DNA of 64,000 nucleotides, taken from positions 1 to 64,000 of the forward strand of contig CAYQME010000004.1 of NCBI GenBank assembly GCA_964418645.1, read 5' to 3'. Position 1 is the first letter of the stretch. Each line of letters opens with the position of its first letter. The position numbers and the translations under genes were made by a program. Of this stretch, positions 43,648 through 52,033 are shown piece after piece. The notes beneath the pieces are model-generated. The model saw nothing but the letters and a program-made list of their open reading frames with translations, made no database searches and was not told where the DNA came from. This stretch comes from JAADHG01 sp964418645 (lineage in GTDB: Bacteria; Bacteroidota; Bacteroidia; Flavobacteriales; Flavobacteriaceae).

Positions 43648-44424
43648 ATGTTACGTATTTTTATAACGCTTATTTTTTTTAGTCCTTTTACAATCCTAGG
43701 TCAGAATAACGCTATTGCAACAGGTGAAAAACTAACGTTTACTGCTTCATATAACATGTCTGGCCTTTTAACGGATTTGGCTCAAGTTACCATGGAAACT
43801 AGTGCCGTGAAAACTTCAAAAAACACATTACTAAGACTTAAGTGTAAAGCCAAAACATTTACTAAATGGGATAATTTTTTTAAGATTAACGATTTATACG
43901 AAAGTTATGTAAGTCCAAATTCGCTAAAACCCTATTTGTATAAAAGAGAAATTAATGAAGGTAATTATTACAAATTTATGAAGTATACCTATAACCATAA
44001 ATCTCAAACTGTAAAAAGTCTAAAACGCAAAAGAAGAAAAGATGGTACATTTTGGGAAGAAAATAAAACACTAAATATAGGTAACAAGACTTTAGATTTA
44101 GTGACTACATTATACCATATTCGTAATTTAGATATCGCAAAGGCTACTATTGGGAGTAGCGATACATTTCCAGTATTATTAGATAATGAAGAGCATGTTA
44201 TTAGAATAACACTATTGGGAAAAGAAACTATTAACACCAAAATTGGAAAAAAAGAATGCTACAAACTAGCCATTGCAATGAATGCGGATAATATATTAAA
44301 AGGTAATAATAGTAACCTTTTATGGTTAACAGCCGATGCTAATAAAATTCCGGTATATGCCAAATTTAAAATTGCTGTTGGTAGTGGTGAATTAAGAATA
44401 CAAAGTGCAACAGGTTTAAAATAG
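43648..44424 (+). CDS. DUF3108 exported protein
   Basis: Protein of 258 residues with a signal peptide (about 1-18, ending ILGQ) and a DUF3108 domain, a lipid-binding-like beta structure of unknown function (GEKLTFTASYNMSGLLTDLAQVTMET... FTKWDNFFKINDLYESYVSPNSLKPYLYKRE). The final part (HVIRITLLGKETINTKIGKKECYKL) is typical of the family. It is divergent from the Usp gene. Function unknown; outer-membrane or envelope location is inferred from the signal peptide. Confidence 0.87.
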   Translation: MLRIFITLIFFSPFTILGQNNAIATGEKLTFTASYNMSGLLTDLAQVTMETSAVKTSKNTLLRLKCKAKTFTKWDNFFKINDLYESYVSPNSLKPYLYKREINEGNYYKFMKYTYNHKSQTVKSLKRKRRKDGTFWEENKTLNIGNKTLDLVTTLYHIRNLDIAKATIGSSDTFPVLLDNEEHVIRITLLGKETINTKIGKKECYKLAIAMNADNILKGNNSNLLWLTADANKIPVYAKFKIAVGSGELRIQSATGLK

Positions 44425-44446
44425 TAATAGTAAAATAGTAATAGTT

Positions 44447-44779
44447 ATGAGACAGTTATTTATAATTTTGAGTGTGATTTTTGCTGTACTAGGTTTAGTA
44501 CTCACTATTTTACCTTTTTTTACAATTGCAATAATTCCAATATTAGCAGCATTTGTTTTTGGGCTTATAGCCTTTAGAATTTCAAAAAAGAGTAACAAGA
44601 GTATCAAAATAATTAAAGCAATTTTCTTAGTTGTAATTATTTCGCTTTGTACCTCCATTTATCGTTCGGTTTTTGAAACTAATGTTATTGAAGAAGATAA
44701 TATTGAGACCATTAAAAAAGAAAAACAATCAGATCAAGAGTCAATTGATGAATTAGAGTCCTTGGAGATTGAAAATTAG
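44447..44779 (+). CDS. Small membrane protein of unknown function, 110 residues
   Basis: Two or three hydrophobic helices (about residues 4-24, 26-46 and 58-74) with a basic loop RISKKSNKSIK between the second and third, then an acidic soluble C-terminal tail (about 80-110; many Glu/Asp). No family was recognised. It lies 22 bases after the DUF3108 gene and 43 bases before the first M28 peptidase, all on the same strand. Confidence 0.72.
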   Translation: MRQLFIILSVIFAVLGLVLTILPFFTIAIIPILAAFVFGLIAFRISKKSNKSIKIIKAIFLVVIISLCTSIYRSVFETNVIEEDNIETIKKEKQSDQESIDELESLEIEN

Positions 44780-44822
44780 CAATATTTTCACTTTATTTGC
44801 CTAGCTATTAATTTCCTATTAA

Positions 44823-45860
44823 ATGAAAATTTTATTGTACACCACAGCGTTGGTATTTGTTGGATCTTGTGCCACACTAAGCCATAAAGAAAAAATTAAA
44901 GCGTTAAAGGACAATATTGAAATCTATCAACCCACTAACCTAAAAACCTACACCAACACCATTACTGCAAGCGAGTTAAAAGAACATTTATATATATTTT
45001 CTTCGGATAGCTTAGAAGGAAGACTCGTAGGTTCAATAGGGCAAAAAAAAGCAGTTAAGTATCTTAAAGACTATTATATTAATGAAGGTATAGCCTCTCC
45101 TTTTGGTGATTCTAGCTACTATCAAAGTATTCCAAAATCTTACTTGGGAAACGATTATAATGATTCAGAAAATGTTTTAGCATTTATAAAAGGCACAGAG
45201 AAACCTGATGAAATTGTTATTATTTCTGCACATCTTGACCATAAAGGCATCGATAAAAAAGGTAATATTTATAATGGCGCTGACGATAACGCTTCAGGTA
45301 CTGCAGCATTATTAGAAATAGCACAAGCATTTAAAGAAGCAAAGAAGAATGGCTTTGGCCCAAAAAGAAGTATTTTATTATTACACCTTACCGCTGAAGA
45401 AATAGGATTACAAGGCTCACGATTTTATACTGAAAACCCTGTATTTCCACTAGAGAGTACAGTAGCCGACTTAAATATTGACATGATTGGACGTGTCGAT
45501 AAATCACATCAAAACAATCCAAACTATATCTATATTATTGGCGCTAATAGATTAAGTACAGAACTTCATTATGTATCTGAAGCTATTAATGATTCCTTTT
45601 TTCATTTTGAATTTAATTATAAATACAACGCCGAAAATGAGCGTAATCGCTATTATTTTAGGTCCGATCACTACAATTTTGCAAAGCATAACATTCCCGT
45701 AATCTTTTATTTTAATGGAGAACATAAGGATTATCATCAAACAACTGATACACCTGACAAAATAAATTTTCAATTACTTGAAAAACGTACCCGATTAATA
45801 TTTGGTACTGCATGGCAACTGGCAAACCAAGAAGAGCGCATAATTGTAGACAAGTCTTAA
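44823..45860 (+). CDS. M28-family zinc peptidase lipoprotein (first of a tandem pair)
   Basis: Predicted lipoprotein of 345 residues (lipobox VGSC, Cys about residue 16). The M28 two-zinc centre is visible: HLDHKG, GADDNASGTAALLEIA, LTAEEIGLQGS (catalytic Glu pair), NIDMIGR and the late DYHQTTDTPDK with the last His. No PA domain is present, unlike its downstream paralogue. An aminopeptidase acting on peptides at the cell surface or periplasm is likely. It is 105 bases before the paralogue, which shares most motifs. Confidence 0.9.
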   Translation: MKILLYTTALVFVGSCATLSHKEKIKALKDNIEIYQPTNLKTYTNTITASELKEHLYIFSSDSLEGRLVGSIGQKKAVKYLKDYYINEGIASPFGDSSYYQSIPKSYLGNDYNDSENVLAFIKGTEKPDEIVIISAHLDHKGIDKKGNIYNGADDNASGTAALLEIAQAFKEAKKNGFGPKRSILLLHLTAEEIGLQGSRFYTENPVFPLESTVADLNIDMIGRVDKSHQNNPNYIYIIGANRLSTELHYVSEAINDSFFHFEFNYKYNAENERNRYYFRSDHYNFAKHNIPVIFYFNGEHKDYHQTTDTPDKINFQLLEKRTRLIFGTAWQLANQEERIIVDKS

Positions 45861-45964
45861 CTACTGTTCTTTATGTTAAAATGTGTTAAATGAATCTTCA
45901 AAATCTAATCTCACACATTCTTTTTGTAATATCGCAAATCACTAACCAAAACATTTCTAATAAA

Positions 45965-47515
45965 ATGAAAAAATTACTACTACTTTTTGCAGTAACATTG
46001 CTAATATTTTCTTGCAAAAAAGAAGCAACTAATGAAGATATTATTGGTTATGCAAGTTCAATTACTTCTGGTGAATTAATAGAAATGCTTTACACTTATG
46101 CCTCTGATGAATTTGAAGGTCGTGAGACTGGAGAACCTGGGCAAAAGAAAGCTGTCGAGTATATAAAAAAGCATTATGTAAAACTTGGAATCCCTTCAGT
46201 TATTGGAGATGGACATTACTTTCAAGAAGTCCCTTTAAATGTTGTAAAAACACCCAAAGTAAACCTAGTCGTTAATAGAATTTCATTCAATTATTTTGAA
46301 GATTTTATTTCGCTTACTGCTGGTGCTTCAGAAGTTTTCTCTACTAGTGAGGTTATTTATGCAGGTTATGGAATAGACCATAAAAACTATAGTGACTACA
46401 AAGATTTAGATGTAAAAGGAAAAATTGTGGTTGTTAAAAGTGGTGAACCCAAAGATGACGCAGAAAATTATTTAGTAAGTGGCACTAAAGAAATCTCAAA
46501 ATGGTCTAACGGACGTCAAGCTATATCGGCTAAAAGAAATGCTGCTAAAGAACATGGTGCAAAAGCATTATTTTTTATGGATGCTAAATTGTTTAATAGA
46601 TATTCGAAAATCTTTAAAAGTAGAGAAGAAAAAGGAAGAGGCAAACGTTTAACCTTACCTCAAAAAGGAGAAGAAATATATCATTTTTTAATTAGTGAAA
46701 AATTAGGAAAAGCTTTAGTAAATACGATTAATGACACTGCCGAAAAATTAACAGTATCAAGTAATGTAGAAATAAATTACAAAAGTATTACAGAACCACT
46801 AACTTCTGAAAATGTTGCAGCTATTATAAAAGGAACTGAAAAGCCAGATGAATATGTGATTATTTCATCACATTTAGATCATATAGGCATAAATAGCAAA
46901 GGTGAAATTAATAATGGTGCTGATGATGATGGTTCGGGTACCGTAGCGCTTTTGGAAATTGCTGAAGCTTTTAAAGTTGCTGCTGATAAAGGCCAGAGAC
47001 CAAAACGCTCTGTCATATTTTTACATGTAACAGGCGAAGAAAAAGGGCTTTTAGGCTCACAATATTATACGGATTATAATCCGCTTGTACCATTAGCAAA
47101 TACTGTAGTAGATTTAAATATTGATATGATTGGTCGTACCGATCCAAAACGTAAAAGTACAAATCGTAACTACATATATTTAATTGGTAGTGATAAGCTA
47201 AGTACGGAGTTACACAACATTTCTGAAGACGTAAACAAAACCTACACTAATATTGAATTAGATTATAAATATAATGACGAAAACGATCCCAATCGTTTTT
47301 ATTATCGTTCCGATCATTATAATTTTGCTAAGAATAATATTCCTGTTATTTTTTATTTTAATGGGACTCATGCCGACTATCACAGACCAACGGACACACC
47401 TGATAAGATTGAATACGATTTATTAGAAAATCGTGCTAAACTGGTATTTTATACAGCTTGGGAATTAGCAAATCGCGAACAACGCATTACTGTGGATAAG
47501 GCTTCAGAACAGTAA
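45965..47515 (+). CDS. M28-family zinc peptidase lipoprotein with a PA domain (second of the pair)
   Basis: Predicted lipoprotein of 516 residues (lipobox IFSC, Cys about residue 17). A PA-type insertion (about 110-260) with IYAGYGIDHKNYSDYKDLDVKGKIVVV precedes the peptidase core with HLDHIG, NGADDDGSGTVALLEIA, TGEEKGLLGS, NIDMIGR and ADYHRPTDTPDK. The C-terminal 200 residues are clearly paralogous to the upstream peptidase, so the pair arose by duplication with gain or loss of the PA domain. The ATG at 45965 is chosen since 25 further in-frame codons upstream would hide the lipoprotein signal. A hairpin terminator follows at 47555. Confidence 0.91.
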   Translation: MKKLLLLFAVTLLIFSCKKEATNEDIIGYASSITSGELIEMLYTYASDEFEGRETGEPGQKKAVEYIKKHYVKLGIPSVIGDGHYFQEVPLNVVKTPKVNLVVNRISFNYFEDFISLTAGASEVFSTSEVIYAGYGIDHKNYSDYKDLDVKGKIVVVKSGEPKDDAENYLVSGTKEISKWSNGRQAISAKRNAAKEHGAKALFFMDAKLFNRYSKIFKSREEKGRGKRLTLPQKGEEIYHFLISEKLGKALVNTINDTAEKLTVSSNVEINYKSITEPLTSENVAAIIKGTEKPDEYVIISSHLDHIGINSKGEINNGADDDGSGTVALLEIAEAFKVAADKGQRPKRSVIFLHVTGEEKGLLGSQYYTDYNPLVPLANTVVDLNIDMIGRTDPKRKSTNRNYIYLIGSDKLSTELHNISEDVNKTYTNIELDYKYNDENDPNRFYYRSDHYNFAKNNIPVIFYFNGTHADYHRPTDTPDKIEYDLLENRAKLVFYTAWELANREQRITVDKASEQ

Positions 47516-47547
47516 TAAATAAATACAATTTACACAAAATAAGCTGC

Positions 47548-47603
47548 ACAAAAAAAGTCTTCAAATTTCTTTGAAGACTTTTAATTGGGTGGAAGACCGG
47601 ATT
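47548..47603. repeat. 56-bp direct repeat, copy 1 (partial tRNA-His 3' end plus terminator)
   Basis: Identical over 56 bases to 47710-47765. It holds the terminator hairpin (AAGTCTTCAAA/TTTGAAGACTT) and the last 17 or so bases of tRNA-His (minus strand), then diverges. It can serve as + strand terminator for the M28 peptidase gene. It is not a functional tRNA. Confidence 0.9.
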
Positions 47604-47709
47604 AGCTCCGCTGATCCAAATTAGGGAAACCTGCTAATTAAAAGTCTTAAAGCTTTCACCTTAACCCATTTTTGTACAACAAGCCAAGAAGCAAGCTTCA
47701 TTTTGTTGT
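47604..47709. other. 106-bp hairpin-rich segment between the two 56-bp repeats
   Basis: No coding region. Inverted repeats include GGATTAGC/GCTGATCC (47599-47617), AATTAG/CTAATT (around 47619-47640) and the long TTTGTACAACAA/TTGTTGTACAAA pair (47671-47714) with an inner GAAGC/GCTTC. It may be the remnant of an element inserted at the tRNA end, or an RNA structure; no promoter was recognised. Confidence 0.55.
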
Positions 47710-47714
47710 ACAAA
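47671..47714. repeat. Long inverted repeat downstream of tRNA-His
   Basis: TTTGTACAACAA (47671-47682) and its exact inverse TTGTTGTACAAA (47703-47714) flank a 20-base loop that itself contains GAAGC-AA-GCTTC. Perfect 12-base arms. Confidence 0.85.
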
Positions 47715-47765
47715 AAAAGTCTTCAAATTTCTTTGAAGACTTTTAATTGGGTGGAAGACCGGATT
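47710..47765. repeat. 56-bp direct repeat, copy 2 (true tRNA-His 3' end and its terminator)
   Basis: Exact copy of 47548-47603. On the minus strand the hairpin at 47717-47742 is followed by seven Ts and forms the tRNA-His terminator. Confidence 0.9.
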
Positions 47766-47824
47766 CGAACCGGCGACCCTTGGTACCACAAACCAATGCT
47801 CTAACCAACTGAGCTACAACCACC
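47750..47824 (-). tRNA. tRNA-His (anticodon GTG)
   Basis: Minus-strand cloverleaf with D-arm GCTC/GAGC, anticodon stem TTGGT/ACCAA around loop TTGTGGT (anticodon GTG) and T-arm GCCGG-TTCGAAT-CCGGT. An extra G precedes position 1, as required for tRNA-His (G-1). The acceptor stem GTGGTTG/CTTCCAC has two T-T mismatches at pairs 5-68 and 6-67. A TACATTTG promoter box (47853-47860, minus strand) lies upstream. The 3' end is duplicated 162 bases away. Confidence 0.93.
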
Positions 47825-47852
47825 ATATTAGTTGCATTTTTCAATGCGTTTG

Positions 47853-47860
47853 CAAATGTA
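47853..47860 (-). promoter_or_regulatory. -7 box TACATTTG for tRNA-His
   Basis: Minus-strand TACATTTG followed by GC, about 29 bases ahead of the tRNA, fits the TAnnTTTG element. Confidence 0.5.
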
Positions 47861-47897
47861 TATTATTTCATTTTTTCTGCAAAGGGTTTTTCTAATA

Positions 47898-48620
47898 TTA
47901 TTTCAAATTAAATAAAGAATTTACTGCTACATGGCGTTCAACTGTAAACCCTTCAGCGTGCTCTACTCCTATTAAACGTCCTAAGTCACTAGCACGATAA
48001 ACAATACTATCTGTAAAATTACGACTAGAAATAGGTGTTTCAGGAGCTTTACTATTGGCATCAAAAAACTGTGTTTTATACGTTAAAACGGCTTCCATTT
48101 TTTTATCAATAAATCCAGAAACATCTACCACGAAATCAGGCTCAATATTTTTCCATTGTATATAATGATATACATGTTTAGGTCGCCAAGGTTCTTGTAT
48201 TCTACCTTCATTATCACTTTTAGTCTCAACTTTTAATAACCCACTTAAAAAACATGCATCACTTACCAATTTACTTCCTTTGCCATGATCTATATGTCTG
48301 TCTTCTATTGCATTACAAAGCACAATTTCTGGCTTAAACTTCCTGATCATTTTAATGAGCTCTATTTGATGCCTTTTGTCATTAATAAAAAATCCATCGT
48401 GAAATTCCATATTAATTCTAACTGGAACCTTTAAAATTTTTGCAGCTTCTGTAGCTTCACTCTCTCTAGTTTCAGCAGTACCACGAGTTCCAAGTTCACC
48501 TCTTGTAAGGTCGATAATACCAACAGTTTTTCCATTGGCTATTTCTTTAGCAATTGTTGCACCACAACCTAACTCAACATCATCAGGATGTGCACCAATA
48601 GCGAGTATATCTAATTTCAT
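47898..48620 (-). CDS. bshB1: Bacillithiol biosynthesis deacetylase BshB1
   Basis: Zinc-dependent N-deacetylase of 240 residues, LmbE/PIG-L fold, converting GlcNAc-malate to GlcN-malate in bacillithiol synthesis. Metal motif AHPDDVELGCG near residues 9-19, the family-specific DLTRGELGTRGTAETRESEA segment, and DRHIDHGKGS with the third zinc His are all present. Bacillithiol is the usual low-molecular thiol in Flavobacteriaceae and links with the peroxide and copper defence genes here. It starts 12 bases after the upstream trans-sulfuration enzyme on the same strand, so cysteine metabolism and bacillithiol synthesis may be co-expressed. Confidence 0.95.
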   Translation of the reverse strand: MKLDILAIGAHPDDVELGCGATIAKEIANGKTVGIIDLTRGELGTRGTAETRESEATEAAKILKVPVRINMEFHDGFFINDKRHQIELIKMIRKFKPEIVLCNAIEDRHIDHGKGSKLVSDACFLSGLLKVETKSDNEGRIQEPWRPKHVYHYIQWKNIEPDFVVDVSGFIDKKMEAVLTYKTQFFDANSKAPETPISSRNFTDSIVYRASDLGRLIGVEHAEGFTVERHVAVNSLFNLK

Positions 48621-48631
48621 GTTTTTTTTAC

Positions 48632-49810
48632 TTACATTTTTAAATTTATTATTCTATCAGCAGAAACATTAGCAATAGCTTGCTCAATATCTTGAATTAA
48701 ATCTTTTTTACTTTCCAACCCTACAGAAAACCGAATTAAACTATCGCCTATACCTTGTGCTTGTCGTTCTTCAGGTGTTAATAACGCATGTGATGCTAAA
48801 GCGGGCAATAACATAGTACTTTCAATTCCTGCCAAACTCATCGATGGTTTTATGAGTTTCAATGCTTGTAAAAACTTTTCAGCATCTAACCCTTCAACCA
48901 AATCAAAAGATAGCATCGCTCCAAATCCTTTCATTTGAGTTTTAGCCAATTCATAATCTGGATGGCTTTTAAGCCCAGGATAATACACATTACTTACAGC
49001 ATCATGTTGTACTAAAAATTTTGCCATCTTTTTTGCAATACGCTGTTGTGCTTTTACACGAATACCTAATGTCTTCATACTACGCTCTAACATCCAAATT
49101 GTGAAATCGCTTAGGCTACCTCCTAAATTCTTGGCTAAATTCCAAATGGTATCAATATGCGCTTGAGATGTAGCCACTGCTCCTGCACAAATATCGCTAT
49201 GACCACCAAAATATTTTGTAGCACTATGAAGAACGATATCTATACCAAAATCTATTGGTTTTTGAATTACTGGCGTTGCGAATGTATTATCTATGACAGT
49301 TAAAACATTTTTTGCTTTAGCCAAACGAGCAATTGCTTTTATGTCTACTAATTTTAATAGCGGATTTGAAGGTGTTTCGATATAAATTATTTTTGTATTT
49401 GGTTGAATATACGCTTCAAAATCATTTACAGATAAACCATCTGTAAATGAATATTCAATGTTATAGCTGTCAAAATGAGCTTCCACCAAATTACGTGTGC
49501 CTCCATAGATATCTTTTTGTAACACAATATGATCACCAGCTTTTAAAAAAGCTAATAATGTTGTACTTACTGCTGCCATACCTGAACCAAAAATCATGGC
49601 GCTTTTAGCATTCTCTAAGGTGGCAATTTTTTTAGATAAATACTCTTGATTTGGCGTGTTAAAATAGCGTGGATATCGCTTTACATCAACATCCATGAAC
49701 TCATAAGACGTAGATAAATAAATTGGGGAAACCGCTCCCTTAAACTGTTTATCTTCAATTTCGCCAATGTGGGTACAAATAGTGTTTAATCCCATTTTCT
49801 TTTTAGACAT
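48632..49810 (-). CDS. Trans-sulfuration PLP enzyme (cystathionine gamma-synthase / beta- or gamma-lyase type)
   Basis: PLP enzyme of 392 residues: IYGGTRNLVEAHF loop, ETPSNPLLKLVDI, DNTFATPVIQKP and the PLP-lysine motif HSATKYFGGHSD. The C-terminal substrate region ends SLAGIESTMLLPALASHALL and LIRFSVGLESKKDL. The exact reaction (cystathionine synthase, beta-lyase or gamma-lyase) cannot be fixed by eye. It is a distant paralogue of the enzyme at 9034. Co-directional with bshB1 (11-base gap), suggesting a link between cysteine supply and bacillithiol. Confidence 0.9.
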   Translation of the reverse strand: MSKKKMGLNTICTHIGEIEDKQFKGAVSPIYLSTSYEFMDVDVKRYPRYFNTPNQEYLSKKIATLENAKSAMIFGSGMAAVSTTLLAFLKAGDHIVLQKDIYGGTRNLVEAHFDSYNIEYSFTDGLSVNDFEAYIQPNTKIIYIETPSNPLLKLVDIKAIARLAKAKNVLTVIDNTFATPVIQKPIDFGIDIVLHSATKYFGGHSDICAGAVATSQAHIDTIWNLAKNLGGSLSDFTIWMLERSMKTLGIRVKAQQRIAKKMAKFLVQHDAVSNVYYPGLKSHPDYELAKTQMKGFGAMLSFDLVEGLDAEKFLQALKLIKPSMSLAGIESTMLLPALASHALLTPEERQAQGIGDSLIRFSVGLESKKDLIQDIEQAIANVSADRIINLKM

Positions 49811-49859
49811 AGAATACTTGTTTTAGATGCTGTAATTTACAAAAAGTTGAATAAGAAAA

Positions 49860-51266
49860 CTATACTTTAACGGTTTTCCATTTTCCTTTTTTAAACCATA
49901 CAATTCCTATAATTGCAATCATAACCTCAGCTATGGTTATAGACCAAAATACCCCTTTTGGACCAGCTTCGAAATAAATAGAAACTATATATGCAAATGG
50001 CAATTGAATTAACCAAAAACAAATAAAATTAATAAGTGTTGGTGTTTTGGTGTCGCCTGAGCCATTAAATGATTGTATAACAACCATACCATAGGCATAA
50101 AACACATAACCTGATGCAATTACTTGTAAACACAGGCTTCCATATTTTACAACACTTGGTTCTTGATTAAAAAGCATTATAATCTGTTTGGCAAAAACCA
50201 AATAAATCATCGATACTATAGCCATAAAATAGGCATTGTATTTTCCTGTAACCCAAACCGATTTTTCAGCGCGATCTGGTTTATTTGCTCCTAAATTTTG
50301 ACCTACTAATGTCGCTGCAGCATTACTCATCCCCCAAGCAGGCATAAATGAGAATAGCATTACACGAATAGCGATGGTATAACCTGCCAGTACATCGCTT
50401 CCAAATTCACTCATAATACGCATTAAAAATACCCAACTAGATGTACCAATAAGAAACTGACCAATACCACCAAGTGATACTTTAACTAAGTTCATCATCA
50501 CGTTAATTTGTAAGATCAAATCTCTAACTCTTATTTTTAATTTACTCCAACCATAAAACAATACTGCTAATTGAAATAAAACGGCAGTACCACGACCTAT
50601 GGTAGTAGCTATAGCTGCTCCTTCAACTCCAAAAGCTGGAATTGGTCCAAACCCGAAAATAAACATTGGGTCTAGTATAATGTTGAGACCATTAGACAGA
50701 ATAAGTGTCCACATAGCAATAGAAGCATTTCCTGCTCCTCTAAATACTGCGTTTATTAAGAACAAAAGCATAATGGTAACATTACCTCCTAGAAGTACTT
50801 GAGTGTAACCATATCCCTGTGCAATAAGATCTGGCTCTGCTCCCATTAATCCCAAAATCTCTTTTGGGTATAAAATTCCTATAACACTTATAATAGATGC
50901 AACACTAATACCTAGAAATATAACTTGTACTGTTGCTTGTGAAGCTCCCTTAATATCTTTTTCACCAATGCGACGTGCAACAACTGCTGTAGCTGCCATA
51001 CTTAAACCAATAGCAACAGCATATACTAAAGTTATTACAGATTCTGTTAAACCTATGGTAGCAACTGCATTGACACTCACCTGTGACACATAAAAAATAT
51101 CGACTATTGCAAAAATAGATTCCATGAGCATCTCTAGAATCATAGGTATTGATAACATGAATACTGCACGACGAATACTACCAGAAGTAAACTCTTGCTC
51201 TTTTCCTGTAATTGCAATTTTAAAATACTTAAATAATTGTTTTATTGAGGGTGTTTTTGATAACAT
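49860..51266 (-). CDS. MATE-family multidrug/toxin efflux transporter
   Basis: Twelve-helix membrane antiporter of 468 residues in two six-helix halves (about 25-235 and 255-460). The N-terminal region has IPMILEMLMESIFAIVDIFYVSQ, the second half VSLGGIGQFLIGTSSWVFLMRI and GMSNAAATLVGQNLGA, all family-typical. It probably exports cationic compounds using Na+ or H+. Stands alone with about 50 bases to the downstream gene. Confidence 0.92.
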   Translation of the reverse strand: MLSKTPSIKQLFKYFKIAITGKEQEFTSGSIRRAVFMLSIPMILEMLMESIFAIVDIFYVSQVSVNAVATIGLTESVITLVYAVAIGLSMAATAVVARRIGEKDIKGASQATVQVIFLGISVASIISVIGILYPKEILGLMGAEPDLIAQGYGYTQVLLGGNVTIMLLFLINAVFRGAGNASIAMWTLILSNGLNIILDPMFIFGFGPIPAFGVEGAAIATTIGRGTAVLFQLAVLFYGWSKLKIRVRDLILQINVMMNLVKVSLGGIGQFLIGTSSWVFLMRIMSEFGSDVLAGYTIAIRVMLFSFMPAWGMSNAAATLVGQNLGANKPDRAEKSVWVTGKYNAYFMAIVSMIYLVFAKQIIMLFNQEPSVVKYGSLCLQVIASGYVFYAYGMVVIQSFNGSGDTKTPTLINFICFWLIQLPFAYIVSIYFEAGPKGVFWSITIAEVMIAIIGIVWFKKGKWKTVKV

Positions 51267-51445
51267 ATTTGATGTTTAAATATTATAAATTTACTAAATA
51301 CATAAATGTCTTTAGTACTAAATAGTCGAGAAGTAATTCGACAAAACTGGAAATTCTATTTAAACAATCATAGTTACAAATATGCTGAAATATTTTGATA
51401 ATGACAATTATATTTTTTTGCTACATTACATGCCAATTATTTTAC

Positions 51446-52033
51446 ATGTATAAAAATAAAATTCATCGTCATTTTTTACTTCATAAACCTTATGGCTACT
51501 TAAGTCAGTTTATTTATGAAGGAAAGCGAAAAAAACGTAAAAAACGTTTAGGTGAACTCTATGACTTTCCGAAAGGCAGTATGGCCATTGGTAGATTAGA
51601 TGAAACTTCTGAAGGCTTGTTATTACTAACTACAGATGGCAAGGTAAGTGAATATATAAGAAGTAAAAAAGTAGAAAAAGAGTATTATGTTCAAGTAGAT
51701 GGTATTATTACTCAAGAGGCAATAGAACAACTCAAAAAGGGAGTAGAAATTGGTTTTAATGGCATAAAGTACATGACTAAACCCTGTGAAGCTAAACTTA
51801 TAGCATCGGTAGACCATTTACCTTTAGAAAACAGACATATTCGTGATGAGCGTCATGGTCCAAAAAGTTGGGCTACAATTACAGTTACAGAGGGAAAGTT
51901 TAGGCAAATACGAAAAATGACAGCTGCTGTTGGGTTTCCAACATTACGTTTAATACGTGTACGAATAGGACATATAAGTTTAACTCATCCTGCAGGACAA
52001 GTTGAAGAAGTTACATCACTTATTACTCCTTGA
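51446..52033 (+). CDS. 23S rRNA pseudouridine synthase, RluE/RsuA family
   Basis: Pseudouridine synthase of 195 residues without an S4 domain, as in RluE (which modifies U2457 in E. coli 23S rRNA). The catalytic Asp lies in GRLDETSEGLLLLT (motif II); other signatures are HKPYGYLSQF, KEYYVQVDG, and EGKFRQIRKMTAAVGFPTLRLIRVRIG. The ATG at 51446 (MYKNKIHRHF) is preferred over the start 17 codons upstream, whose product would be a hydrophobic extension. It overlaps the convergent TPR gene by 11 bases. Confidence 0.91.
   Translation: MYKNKIHRHFLLHKPYGYLSQFIYEGKRKKRKKRLGELYDFPKGSMAIGRLDETSEGLLLLTTDGKVSEYIRSKKVEKEYYVQVDGIITQEAIEQLKKGVEIGFNGIKYMTKPCEAKLIASVDHLPLENRHIRDERHGPKSWATITVTEGKFRQIRKMTAAVGFPTLRLIRVRIGHISLTHPAGQVEEVTSLITP

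Noticed and set aside
47584..47620. First repeat copy as a second tRNA gene
   Set aside because: Only about 17 bases of the tRNA 3' end are present; no T-loop, anticodon arm or 5' half follows.
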